Below are positions 9,586 through 18,344 of a stretch of DNA of 64,000 bases, piece after piece. The stretch is from Paenibacillus sp. BIC5C1. Lineage in GTDB: Bacteria; Bacillota; Bacilli; Paenibacillales; Paenibacillaceae. The stretch lies in the NCBI RefSeq assembly GCF_032399705.1, contig NZ_CP135922.1:3472001-3536000 (forward strand). The letters run 5' to 3'. Positions within the stretch are counted from its first letter, which is position 1. Every line of letters starts with the position of its first letter. A model generated the notes under the pieces. The model was given only the letters and a program-made list of their open reading frames with translations. It was not told the origin of the DNA and did not search any database. A program made the position numbers and the translations under genes.

Positions 9586-10083
9586 TTAGAATATGATATT
9601 CCAGCTCCCTTGTTGTCTGCGTAGTAATACAATCTGGCCTGCATGATACGCATCGTGTAGTACCCAGCGAGCTAGTTCATGAGCCCATTTTTCATCCGTA
9701 TCCATATATGGAGCTTCAAGATCGGATTCTTCCAATGAAGCTAGTTGATCACGAAGCTGTCCGGCTAATTGTGTTGTATGTTGCATAAGTGTATTCCAGC
9801 CAGTGGTATCGGAAGGGTCGCCGGGATCACCGAAGGTGGATTCATTGTTTTCGGCAGGTGTACCGGAGGGTGTTTTGCCCTGAATGCGACTCATCAAACG
9901 ATAATTATAGTAATACATATGGTTAGCCAACTGCCAGATGCTTAATCCACCGGATGATGGAACCCAGGCTGCCTGTTCAGCAGTAAGTCCTTCGAGTGCC
10001 TTGGATAAAGGCACAATCCAGTTACATTGATCCCAGGTGTCATCTTTCTGAATGAGCAATAGTTCTGTTACTGTTGTAGTCAT
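9586..10083 (-). CDS. DinB-like four-helix protein
   Basis: The 165-residue protein has the DinB/YfiT metal-site pattern: a His in the middle helix (IWQLANHMYYYNYRLM) and a late H-x3-H pair (LHDAYHAGQIVLLRR). Members are often thiol-dependent transferases or stress proteins; no substrate is indicated. GGGAGGAAAATCG precedes the ATG. It is divergent from the CGNR regulator with 136 nt between starts, so the two are likely controlled together. Confidence 0.8.
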   Translation of the reverse strand: MTTTVTELLLIQKDDTWDQCNWIVPLSKALEGLTAEQAAWVPSSGGLSIWQLANHMYYYNYRLMSRIQGKTPSGTPAENNESTFGDPGDPSDTTGWNTLMQHTTQLAGQLRDQLASLEESDLEAPYMDTDEKWAHELARWVLHDAYHAGQIVLLRRQQGSWNIIF

Positions 10084-10137
10084 CGATTTTCCTCCCTAAA
10101 ATAATTTCGTGGTAACTAGCTAAAGTGCTTAAATGTG

Positions 10138-10204
10138 GTTACAATTAATATAACCCAAACAGGAGTGGTTGTAACTATCTTTTTCACCATTAGAACGTTA
10201 CAAT
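10138..10204. promoter_or_regulatory. Candidate operator: repeated GTTACAA motif in a divergent intergenic region
   Basis: GTTACAAT at 10138-10145, its inverse TTGTAAC at 10169-10175 and GTTACAAT again at 10197-10204 lie between the DinB and CGNR starts. The arrangement fits binding sites for a regulator such as the adjacent CGNR protein. No binding data exist here. Confidence 0.4.
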
Positions 10205-10219
10205 TTAGCGGAGGTATAT

Positions 10220-10780
10220 ATGGATAGACTATGGACTGATTATGTGAACAGTGATTACCATGACTGGCGTGGCGGAAATCGTTCAGAGGACAGGCTTGGT
10301 AAAGCTCAATGGCAGCAGGCATTCCTCAAACAATGGCAACTGAACGCATTGGTACCTGCTTCTTCAGAAGAGCATGGAGCCTTGAGAAACTTCAGAAATG
10401 AATTGCAGGCGCTTGCAACTCGTTTATCTGATGGTAATACATTATCGGACAAAGACAAGGAATGGCTTAACGGCATAATGGAGAAAGGTCAAGTCATAAG
10501 AAGATTGAACACTGGAGATGAGGGACTGAAACTTTCACTTATTCCTGTAGGAAGTCAATGGCAACAGGTCATGGCAGAGGTCGCGGCCGATTTTGCCAAC
10601 ACATTGGTTGAAGGGGATGGGAGAAGGATACGTATCTGTGATAATGCGGATTGTCGCTGGATTTTCTATGACGATACGCGTAGCAGAACTCAGAAATATT
10701 GTGATGACAAGATGTGCGGTAATTTAATGAAGGTTAGAAGATTTCGGGCAAAACAGAAGAAGGATCAGCAGCAAGAGTAA
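10220..10780 (+). CDS. CGNR zinc-finger / ABATE-domain protein, putative regulator
   Basis: The 186-residue protein ends with the CGNR zinc finger: CDNADCRWIFYD followed by KYC-x4-CGN and a basic tail RRFRAKQKK. The N-terminal half is the ABATE-like stress-sensing domain usual in this family. Such proteins are thought to be DNA-binding regulators. GGAGG lies 7 nt before the ATG. It is divergent from a DinB gene, with repeated GTTACAA motifs between them that could be its operators. Confidence 0.85.
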   Translation: MDRLWTDYVNSDYHDWRGGNRSEDRLGKAQWQQAFLKQWQLNALVPASSEEHGALRNFRNELQALATRLSDGNTLSDKDKEWLNGIMEKGQVIRRLNTGDEGLKLSLIPVGSQWQQVMAEVAADFANTLVEGDGRRIRICDNADCRWIFYDDTRSRTQKYCDDKMCGNLMKVRRFRAKQKKDQQQE

Positions 10781-10863
10781 GATGTACGCACAGAAAGTGT
10801 GATTTGCTGTACTTTGTTGTTATAGACAGGAAAATACTAGAAAGAAAATATGAAATCCAGAAA

Positions 10864-10892
10864 TTGCATGTTCCCAATAACTGCTATATAAT
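10864..10892 (+). promoter_or_regulatory. SigA-type promoter of the interrupted amidohydrolase gene
   Basis: TTGCAT at 10864 and a perfect TATAAT at 10887-10892 are separated by 17 nt. Just after the expected start, a tandem 12-nt repeat (TAATTCAGTTAG then TAATTCAGTCAG, 10909-10932) could be a downstream operator. Confidence 0.65.
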
Positions 10893-10991
10893 ATATATGA
10901 ACTTAAAATAATTCAGTTAGTAATTCAGTCAGAGATTAACATCCGGGATTCAAGCGTAAATCCAAAAAAACAATGATTGGAGATGTGTCTT

Positions 10992-12359
10992 GTGGGGACA
11001 AGTTATCTACTGAAAAATGGTTGTGTATTGTCTATGGATTCGTCGGTGGGTCAGTATAGACGGGCAGACGTTCTCATTGAGGATTCTCTTATAACTGCCA
11101 TCCAGCCCGACCTGAATTGTATTGAAGCGGAAGTTATAGATGCATCGGAAATGATTATACTCCCTGGACTTGTAGATACGCATCGGCATGTATGGGAGTC
11201 ACTTGTAAAAACAGCGGGAACCAACTGGTCACTGCCGGTCTATCTGCAAAATCTCTATTATGGAGCGATGGGAAGTAAACTCCGGCCACAAGACAGCTAT
11301 ATCGCCAATTTGTTGGGTTCATTGGAAGCGCTTAATGCAGGGGTGACCACGGTGCTTGACTGGAGTATGCCGTATTCCTCGGAGCACACGGATGAACTGA
11401 TTCGTGGACTTCAAGATGCGGGTATTCGGTCGGTTTTCGCTTATGGTCTACCAGGTGAGACGCCCTACTGGAACAGAGAGAGCCAGCTGACGTATTCGAA
11501 TGATGTGAGAAGAGTCAAGGAACAGTATTTTTCCTCACGGGATCAGCTGCTTACGTTCGGCCTTGCTATTCGTGGTCCGGAGTTCAGCCATTGGGATACC
11601 GCGGTGAAGGAAATTCAGCTTGCCCAAGAGCTGGATGCGATATGTTGAATGCATGTCGGCTTTGGAAGCTGGGGATCTGTAGATCGATCGATAAGTAAAA
11701 TGTATGAGGCTGGTTTGCTGAGCCCAAGTCTGAACGTCGTACACGGAAATACGATGGATACGGATGAATATAAAATGTTGGCCGACAGCGGGGCCTCGCT
11801 GTCCGTCACACCGGAAGTAGAGATGATGATGGGACACGGGTACCCGGCAACAGGGTACTTTCTTGAAAATGGAGGAACTCCAACCCTGGGAGTCGATGTT
11901 GTAACATCAACGGGTGGAGATATGTTCTCCCAGATGAAATTTGCACTTCAAGCTGAACGTTCCCGGGAAAATGAACAACTTTTGCTGCAGGGTGAAATGC
12001 CAGGTGAGCTTAATCTGCAATCCAGTCAAGTGTTGAGATTTGCAACTTCTGCTGGGGCGAAGGCTCTGGGACTTGAACAGAAGATTGGTACACTTACGCC
12101 AGGTAAAGAAGCGGATCTGATTATGATCCGAACTACCGACCTTAACTTGTTCCCGGTGCATGATCCGGTTGGAGCCGTCGTTCAATTTGCCAATCCATCT
12201 AATGTGGATACTGTATTTGTAGCAGGTCGTCCGGTGAAGCGCGAAGGTAAGCTGCTGCATGTCGATCTGAATGAGGTCCGGCGGAAGGCTTTGGACAGCA
12301 AAGAATATCTGCTATCTCAATATCGCATGTCGGATGCAGAGCGAATTGTATTTTCATAA
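10992..12359 (+). pseudogene. ATZ/TRZ-type amidohydrolase interrupted by an in-frame TGA
   Basis: The two halves are in one frame and together make a complete metal-dependent amidohydrolase. The first has VDTHRHVW (the HxH pair). The second begins with MHVG (third His) and continues with VVHGN (fourth His) and GVDVVT (metal Asp). Only a TGA at 11646-11648 separates them, right before MHVG. A single C-to-G change from TCA (Ser) would create it. The start chosen is GTG at 10992, with GGAG 9 nt upstream. The promoter looks intact, so the lesion seems recent. A deaminase or chlorohydrolase-like function is likely for the ancestor. A sequencing error is possible. Confidence 0.8.
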
Positions 12360-12470
12360 GTGTGATGATCCATGTGAGTGAAAGAGCGATTCTCATAATG
12401 AATGGAAAGTGAGAGTGTTCTCATCTGTCTCATATATTTCTCTTAGATCTAATAGCGTAACAAGTGATGG

Positions 12471-12495
12471 GCCGCATAGGGATATGCGGCTCTTT
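12471..12495 (+). terminator. Hairpin after the interrupted amidohydrolase
   Basis: GCCGCATA/TATGCGGC forms a perfect 8-bp stem with a 4-nt loop followed by TCTTT. It lies in the 554-nt gap 12360-12913, which holds no convincing gene; a 64-codon frame at 12409 has no ribosome site. Confidence 0.5.
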
Positions 12496-12630
12496 GGCGT
12501 ACCTTTTTATCGTGCAACATGGCAGGGGAAACAAGGATTTAGCAACAAAAAGAGGCGAAAAGGCACTGTATTTGCACAATTGCATGTAACAACGGATTTA
12601 TGATGTTTTGCTGAAGAAAAAAGCTGTTAA

Positions 12631-12668
12631 AAAACTGCGCATAATATAAATTATACGCAGTTTTGATT
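12631..12668. terminator. Symmetric hairpin in the gap before the APC permease
   Basis: AAAACTGCG...CGCAGTTTT forms a 9-bp perfect stem, extended inward by ATAAT/ATTAT, with A and T runs on either side, so it could act in both directions. Confidence 0.5.
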
Positions 12669-12913
12669 TAAAACGATTTTCATAATCACCCCTGTCCAAC
12701 AGATCATGATAATTTTCGTCTGGAATGAACAAAATATACCATCATCCCGAAATAAATTTAACAAAGCAACGCGACAAAGTGTAGAAATCGATAGATTTTT
12801 GTAGTTGATAGGTAAGATAGAACAAAGGGCTTTTTCATAGAACAGATGAACCAAAAAAAATATTAGAAGTTTAGGGATACAATCATCATTTTCAATACGA
12901 GAGGAAACTGTGT

Positions 12914-14353
12914 ATGAATCAAAACCAGAATCGATCTTCCCTGTTTAGAAAAAAGCCGATAGCCACCGGAGATAACGAAAGCAACATGTTGAAAAGGGTG
13001 CTTGGCCCATTTGATCTGATGACTCTCGGGGTAGGAGCAATCATCGGTACGGGTATCTTTGTACTCACAGGCGTTGCTGCTGCAAAATATGCAGGCCCCG
13101 GTTTGGTACTGTCTTTTCTGCTGGCAGGTATTATCTGTGCCTTCGCTGCATTGTGTTACTCGGAGTTTGCATCCAGTGTGCCTGCTTCAGGAAGTGCGTA
13201 TACATATAGCTATACCGCTTTTGGCGAAGTCATTGCCTGGATTCTCGGATGGGATCTTATTCTGGAGTATGGATTTGCAAGTGCGGCTGTTGCTAGCGGT
13301 TGGTCTGGATATTTTCAAACGTTATTGTCCGGATTTGGGTTGCAATTACCCCATGCACTCACCAGTGCATTTAGTCCTGAAAAGGGGACCTATTTTGATA
13401 TCACCGCAGCAGCGATCACGTTAATCATTACATTCCTGCTCACCCGTGGAGTGAAAGAGGCTGCTCGTGCCAACGGAATCATGGTAGCGATTAAAATTAT
13501 CGTTGTTCTGATCTTCATCGGTGTGGGTGTGTTCTATGTGGAGCCGGATAACTGGAAACCATTTCTTCCATTTGGCATCTCCGGGGTAACCGCAGGGGCG
13601 GCAACAGTATTTTTTGCTTACATTGGTTTCGATGCGGTCTCTACGGCTGCGGAAGAAGTGAAACGTCCTCAACGGGACTTGCCAATCGGTATCATTGCCT
13701 CCCTTGCGATCTGTACCGTGCTTTACATCGTTGTATCGTTGATCCTGACAGGGATGGTACCTTTTCACATGTTGAATGTGAGCGATCCGGTTGCCTTTGC
13801 CTTTGAATTTGTTCAGTTGAAAGGATTGTCCTGGATTGTTTCGCTTGGAGCGATTACGGGAATTACCACGGTATTACTTGTAATGATGTATGGTCAGACA
13901 CGTTTGCTTTATTCCATGTCACGGGACGGACTCTTGTCTCCGGTATTCTCCAAAGTCAGTGGCAAAAGCCAAACACCCGCTACGGGAACTTGGGTTGCTG
14001 GGATCATCGTCGCTTTATTCTCAGGTTTCATATCACTTGGCCATCTGGCAGAGTTAACCAACATCGGAACACTGTTTGCTTTCGCGGTTGTGAGTCTGGG
14101 GATTATCGTATTGCGGAAAAACAACCCCGAACTGAAAAGGGGATTCCGCGTGCCTTTGGTTCCACTGATTCCTATTCTCAGCGCTGTTGGCTGTATGTAT
14201 CTCATGACACGTCTTGCGGCTCTGACCTGGATCACGTTCTTTGGTTGGTTAATTATTGGTTTAATCATCTACTTTGCCTACGGACGTCATCACAGCCATT
14301 TGAATCCGGCACGCCGCATATCGGACACGTTCAGAACAATAAAGGGAAAATAG
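12914..14353 (+). CDS. APC-family amino acid permease (cationic amino acid transporter type)
   Basis: The 479-residue carrier has about 12 membrane segments. Its TM1 signature GVGAIIGTGIFVLTG and the following CYSEFASSVPASGSAYTYSYTAFGE are hallmarks of the CAT/YfnA-YhdG branch. The segment FFAYIGFDAVSTAAEEVKRPQRDLP is the conserved loop after TM6. It probably imports an amino acid by proton symport. AGAGGAAA precedes the ATG. It is monocistronic, closed by a terminator at 14456. It belongs to a different branch from the permease at 2892. Confidence 0.85.
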   Translation: MNQNQNRSSLFRKKPIATGDNESNMLKRVLGPFDLMTLGVGAIIGTGIFVLTGVAAAKYAGPGLVLSFLLAGIICAFAALCYSEFASSVPASGSAYTYSYTAFGEVIAWILGWDLILEYGFASAAVASGWSGYFQTLLSGFGLQLPHALTSAFSPEKGTYFDITAAAITLIITFLLTRGVKEAARANGIMVAIKIIVVLIFIGVGVFYVEPDNWKPFLPFGISGVTAGAATVFFAYIGFDAVSTAAEEVKRPQRDLPIGIIASLAICTVLYIVVSLILTGMVPFHMLNVSDPVAFAFEFVQLKGLSWIVSLGAITGITTVLLVMMYGQTRLLYSMSRDGLLSPVFSKVSGKSQTPATGTWVAGIIVALFSGFISLGHLAELTNIGTLFAFAVVSLGIIVLRKNNPELKRGFRVPLVPLIPILSAVGCMYLMTRLAALTWITFFGWLIIGLIIYFAYGRHHSHLNPARRISDTFRTIKGK

Positions 14354-14455
14354 CTACCATAGCAGATGCCCTACATTGTAGAGATATCTTAAAAGGTTAG
14401 TAAATTAAATTAATTTGTAACATTGGAGCTATACGTTAATAGAGTCAACTCCACA

Positions 14456-14501
14456 GTCTCATACCGCATCGCCAAAACGGCGTGGTATGGGGCTTTTTTT
14501 T
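14456..14501 (+). terminator. Intrinsic terminator after the APC permease
   Basis: CATACC...GGTATG closes a hairpin with an inner CGCC-AAAA-CGGCG stem, followed by an eight-T run. It lies in the 319-nt gap before the next gene; the remainder of the gap is AT-rich with no further element I can support. Confidence 0.8.
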
Positions 14502-14672
14502 GTGAGAGCAGTTCGTGTGTTATGAAAAAAATGGTAATATTTAAGGTTATATATGGGTATCTAATAAGTAATACATCTGTCCTTGTGAGTGGAACCGGGG
14601 TTGCGGTCAGGGCAAATATAACATATATTTGGGGGTGTGACATGCCATCAGACATAGGAGAGGGGATGTATC

Positions 14673-15746
14673 ATGAACACACCATTACATACCAATCAAC
14701 ATCACCAAAATTCGAATTTCGGTTTTGCATTGGCTGACTCAGCCGTACTTGCCGAGACGAAGCTAATCCTTTCACATCCAGAAGACACAAACGAATTTGT
14801 ATTGGACATTGATCCGCAGCGCCTTTTGAAGGATGGACGCAAAGTATCGGTTGTTGCGCAGCATATGGATACACCGCCAGTTCGGCAAGATACCATTATC
14901 ATATATGGGGAGGAGCTGGGATTCTCACAATATACAGTTACCCTGCGACCAGACAGTACATGCTCGCTCACTCCCATTGAAGGAATAGATCATCCGATCG
15001 TATTGGATTTGAGAGACTTTGCAGAAGGGGAGTACGAGCTGCGAATTTCACTGCACGTCAAAACACCCCGCATCGCGGAGGGGCCACTGGAGCCCGAGCA
15101 GCATGCCATGGTGAAATATGCTCAGGTGGTAACTGTAGCGATATGTCTGTTTCCAGCCGAAGCTTCGCAGATGAATACAGCGCTTGAAACGGTGTGGACA
15201 CGGGATAATCATGTGTTTGACTCCTACGGCAGTGGTGGCTTTATTCTCGCAGATCTGTCTCGTATGGCGAGACGTGTAGAAGATCTGATCGGTTCTGGAA
15301 ACCATAATCTGATTGAACAATTCAGTGAGGGTGATCTATCGGATACCTTGCTGGAGGAAGGTCTCATGGCGATTGCCTGGGGAGTAACACCATGGTGTTA
15401 TTCGATATATTCGGCTCCAGATGAACATTCGAGAACTATAATTTCGGTAGACAAGCTGGGTGATAAACCTCAGACCACGGGAATATACCGTGTGCATCCT
15501 GAAATTAAACAATTAAGTATCGTGCCGGTAAACGAATTGGCTTACTGGCCATCCTGTACAGAGAAAACATGGCCTGTAATTGATGTTGCGGGTGAAGGTG
15601 AGACCTTGCGTATGGACTTGTTTGTTCAGATCTGTGAATCAGTGAATGGACTGCACGAAAATCCACTGCCTTCATTTTTACTCACCCGCAGTGAGGGAAA
15701 ACCCGAAGCGATCATCCCACTAATCGACGTCATTATAGTAGACTAA
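14673..15746 (+). CDS. Hypothetical protein of unknown family
   Basis: The 357-residue protein is soluble and acidic with no signal peptide or membrane segment. GGAGAGGGG precedes the ATG with 7-nt spacing and the frame is intact, so it is very likely real. I recognise no domain. The first half is rich in beta-strand-like alternation (KVSVVAQHMD, YTVTLRPDSTC, YELRISLHVKT), and a hydrophobic MAIAWGVTPWCYSIYSAP stretch lies in the second half. A Xer-like recombinase gene starts 27 nt after its stop and may share its transcript. Confidence 0.7.
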   Translation: MNTPLHTNQHHQNSNFGFALADSAVLAETKLILSHPEDTNEFVLDIDPQRLLKDGRKVSVVAQHMDTPPVRQDTIIIYGEELGFSQYTVTLRPDSTCSLTPIEGIDHPIVLDLRDFAEGEYELRISLHVKTPRIAEGPLEPEQHAMVKYAQVVTVAICLFPAEASQMNTALETVWTRDNHVFDSYGSGGFILADLSRMARRVEDLIGSGNHNLIEQFSEGDLSDTLLEEGLMAIAWGVTPWCYSIYSAPDEHSRTIISVDKLGDKPQTTGIYRVHPEIKQLSIVPVNELAYWPSCTEKTWPVIDVAGEGETLRMDLFVQICESVNGLHENPLPSFLLTRSEGKPEAIIPLIDVIIVD

Positions 15747-15773
15747 TAAATAGAAGTGTGGTGACAAACACAG

Positions 15774-16706
15774 ATGATGACTGAAGAGATTCAGGAGCAA
15801 TACGCTGATGAGCTTGAAGCTTTTCATATATGGATGAAAGATGCAGGGTACACGGGACATACGGTAAAATCATATACAGGTGACGTTGCTGAATTTCTCG
15901 TCTCTATTCATGGAAAGTCACTGGAGCAGGTCAAAAAACTTCATGTGTTATCCTTCTTGTCCCGAGCTCGGGAAAGAGGGGTCAGTGACTCGACGCGGAA
16001 TCGGAAACACGCAGCGGTTAACTGTTTTTACAAGTCATTGATTGAGCTTGAATTGGTGACCAATAACCCCGCTTTCGGAATCAAGAAATCCAAAACCGAG
16101 CAAAATCGGGCCCCCGTCTTTCTTGACGAAAGCGGTTTGGAACGATTTTTGCAATCGGTCGAGGGCAAGTATCGTACACGAAATCTGGCTATTTTTCTAC
16201 TCATGGGATATATGGGGTTGCGGGTTGGAGAGGTGCATGCCTTGAACTGCAAAGACTATAATGTGGATCGGCGCACGTTGGATGTATTCGGTAAGGGCCG
16301 GAAATGGCGTACATTGCCTGTACCTGAGACCGTTGCCGAACTGTTATCGCAGGCTCTTCAGGAGCGGCTGGATCCATGGCGGGCGAAGGAAGAGGCATTA
16401 TTCGTCTCACAAAAGGGGAAACGATTGTCGATTCGCAGTATTCAGCTTATATCGACTGAAACCTTCGAACGTTTTCAACAGGAATCAGCCTCCAATCAGC
16501 GTGTGAACTATTCCAGTCATAAACTGCGTCACTCATTCGCAACCATGATGCTTAGACGCGGAGCAGATCTGCGAACGGTTCAGGAGCTGTTGGGTCACTC
16601 CTCCATTCAAACCACCACGGTGTACACCCATGTAACCAGCCGCGAGAAGGAAGAAGCGATGGCCTTACTGGATGTCAAACTTCCCGCATTTGTGGCTGAT
16701 ATGTAA
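15774..16706 (+). CDS. Tyrosine recombinase, XerC/XerD-like
   Basis: The 310-residue protein has an N-terminal SAM-like core-binding domain (about 10-100) and a complete catalytic domain: Arg150 (GLRVGEV), Lys near 174 ([11 protein letters not shown]), His249 and Arg252 (SHKLRHSFA), His275 (LLGHSS) and the nucleophile Tyr284 (TTTVYTHV). Length and spacing match XerC/XerD rather than large phage integrases. The ribosome site is weak, suggesting coupling to the gene 27 nt upstream. No attachment-site repeats, excisionase or transposon genes are nearby, so a resident recombinase is more likely than an element integrase. Confidence 0.85.
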   Translation: MMTEEIQEQYADELEAFHIWMKDAGYTGHTVKSYTGDVAEFLVSIHGKSLEQVKKLHVLSFLSRARERGVSDSTRNRKHAAVNCFYKSLIELELVTNNPAFGIKKSKTEQNRAPVFLDESGLERFLQSVEGKYRTRNLAIFLLMGYMGLRVGEVHALNCKDYNVDRRTLDVFGKGRKWRTLPVPETVAELLSQALQERLDPWRAKEEALFVSQKGKRLSIRSIQLISTETFERFQQESASNQRVNYSSHKLRHSFATMMLRRGADLRTVQELLGHSSIQTTTVYTHVTSREKEEAMALLDVKLPAFVADM

Positions 16707-16749
16707 AAGAGAAGCTTCATTTATATAATAGAAGCAAGTAATGGTAGAG

Positions 16750-16776
16750 AAACCTGTCCAAAATGACAGGTTTTTT
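16750..16776 (+). terminator. Intrinsic terminator after the recombinase
   Basis: AACCTGTC/GACAGGTT stem with a 6-nt loop and a six-T run. Confidence 0.85.
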
Positions 16777-16995
16777 GCATTTTGATGATAGAGCAGCAAT
16801 AATACATTTAATGGAAGTATGAGAGGGGATCAGAAATTATAAAATAATCTCGTGATATTAACGGAATAATTATTATGTTAACTTAAAATTATATAATCAA
16901 TGTTTGCTTTTCTTGTTCATAAGAAATAGGGTGATAAACTAGCCAGAGATTGAATTGAAACTTAACGATATACAACAGTGTAAGCTATTTACAAG

Positions 16996-17046
16996 ACTAA
17001 AGGACCACCCGTATCCTCTTAAGGAAGTTACAGGTGGTCCTTTAGT
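16996..17046. terminator. Perfect 14-bp hairpin before the end of ldh
   Basis: ACTAAAGGACCACC pairs perfectly with GGTGGTCCTTTAGT around a 23-nt loop that contains its own small stem. T runs are short on both sides. It lies 57 nt past the ldh stop and is the likely terminator of ldh on the minus strand. Apart from this and the terminator at 16750, the gap 16707-17102 shows nothing else. Confidence 0.55.
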
Positions 17047-17102
17047 TATACAAACTTAACGATTTTGCTCATGATAAAACGTGATTGGTCCAACACCAGG
17101 AT

Positions 17103-18038
17103 TTACTCCAGTCCGGCAATCTGCTCTTTCAATTTGTTGGCAGAGGCCTGGAAAGCGACTTTCTCCGTCTCATTCAAAGGAAGGGGAAGAATCTCGCGCA
17201 CGCCGTTGCGGTCAACCACACATGGAACACCCAGATATACATCGGATACGCCATTGTAATCTTCCAGCAATGTGGAAACGTTCAGTACAGAGCCTTCATT
17301 GCCCAGAATGGCAGCGACAATACGGTCCAAAGCGAGCGCAATTGCATACGAAGTGGCTCCTTTGGCATTAATAATCTCATAAGCTGCATTTTTGGTCCGG
17401 TCGAAGATATCCTGCTGTGTTTCTTCATCCAGCTCCAGATTCGTTCCTGCAACGTTGGCAAGACTCCATACTGGTACTTCGGAATCACCATGCTCCCCGA
17501 TAATATGCGCGTGAATACTGCGTGGGTCGATTCCTTTGTTTTTACCAATAAGGTAACGGAAACGTGCGCTGTCCAGTAACGTACCAGAACCAATTACGCG
17601 AGAAGCGGGCCAACCGCTTTGTTTCCAAGAAGTATAGGACAAAATATCTACAGGATTCGTTGCAATCAAAAGAATACCATGGGAATTAACTTCAGTAATA
17701 CGTTCAATGATTTCTTTGAAAATGCTTGCATTTTTCTTCAGCAGATCAATGCGAGTCTCTCCTGGTTTTTGGGAAGCACCCGCAGTAATAATAATAATGT
17801 CTGCGTCTTTGCAGTCAGAGTAATCGCCTGCCCATACTTTAACACCTCCGGTAAATGGGAGACCGTGGTTCATATCCAGCATTTCGCCGGTAGCCTTATC
17901 ATGATTCACATCCACAAATACCAACTCGGACGAACGCTGTCTTAACATCAGCGTGTATCCCGTTGTTGTTCCCACCGCACCCATGCCTACAATAACGACA
18001 CGACTTGGTTTGAGCGCTGCACTGTTTACCATTTTCAT
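17103..18038 (-). CDS. ldh: L-lactate dehydrogenase
   Basis: The 311-residue enzyme reduces pyruvate to L-lactate with NADH. It has the NAD Rossmann motif VVIVGMGAVGTTTGY, the ATNPVDILSY segment, the substrate Arg region (GETRIDLLKKN) and the catalytic His in IIGEHGDSEVPVWS, which separates it from malate dehydrogenases. The start chosen is ATG at 18038, with AAGGAG just upstream; upstream in-frame codons lack homology-like sequence. It is monocistronic. A weak Rex-like inverted repeat lies at 18106-18123. Confidence 0.93.
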   Translation of the reverse strand: MKMVNSAALKPSRVVIVGMGAVGTTTGYTLMLRQRSSELVFVDVNHDKATGEMLDMNHGLPFTGGVKVWAGDYSDCKDADIIIITAGASQKPGETRIDLLKKNASIFKEIIERITEVNSHGILLIATNPVDILSYTSWKQSGWPASRVIGSGTLLDSARFRYLIGKNKGIDPRSIHAHIIGEHGDSEVPVWSLANVAGTNLELDEETQQDIFDRTKNAAYEIINAKGATSYAIALALDRIVAAILGNEGSVLNVSTLLEDYNGVSDVYLGVPCVVDRNGVREILPLPLNETEKVAFQASANKLKEQIAGLE

Positions 18039-18105
18039 ATCCTCTCCTTTTTGGGGTATACTTCCATCCATATTAAGGGATAAGCGTGTGAAAAGCGAGC
18101 GATGT

Positions 18106-18123
18106 CTATAAACTTTTTCACAT
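18106..18123 (-). promoter_or_regulatory. Weak Rex-like site upstream of ldh
   Basis: On the minus strand ATGTGAAAAAGTTTATAG matches one half (TGTGAA) of the Rex consensus TTGTGAA-N4-TTCACAA well and the other half poorly. Rex controls fermentative ldh genes in many Gram-positive bacteria, so the position is suggestive only. Confidence 0.25.
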
Positions 18124-18344
18124 TTCATGTCTTTTTGCGGAAGGTTTCGTCGAAACCCTGGTTTATGTTCCACAGAAGAAACAGATACAGTAAAAAGATC
18201 GCTGTTTGCTTCCAGAGAGTGGAGATGAGCCTTTTCGACATCGTTTGTGGTAGAATAGGAGCAGTGGATTCAGATGAATCGTAAAAACAACATGAATGGA
18301 CAGGCATGCGCGCCTGCTTATTGGATGAGAGAGGTGGAAACCAC

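Noticed and set aside
11646..11648. Selenocysteine insertion at the in-frame TGA
   Set aside because: The position precedes a metal-site motif where related enzymes do not use selenocysteine, no strong insertion hairpin follows, and a one-base change explains the stop.
12409..12603. A 64-codon frame in the gap after the interrupted amidohydrolase
   Set aside because: No ribosome site, odd composition, and it runs across a hairpin.
15774..16706. The tyrosine recombinase as integrase of a mobile element
   Set aside because: No attachment repeats, tRNA gene, excisionase or phage/transposon genes lie nearby, and its length and motifs fit a XerC/XerD-type protein.
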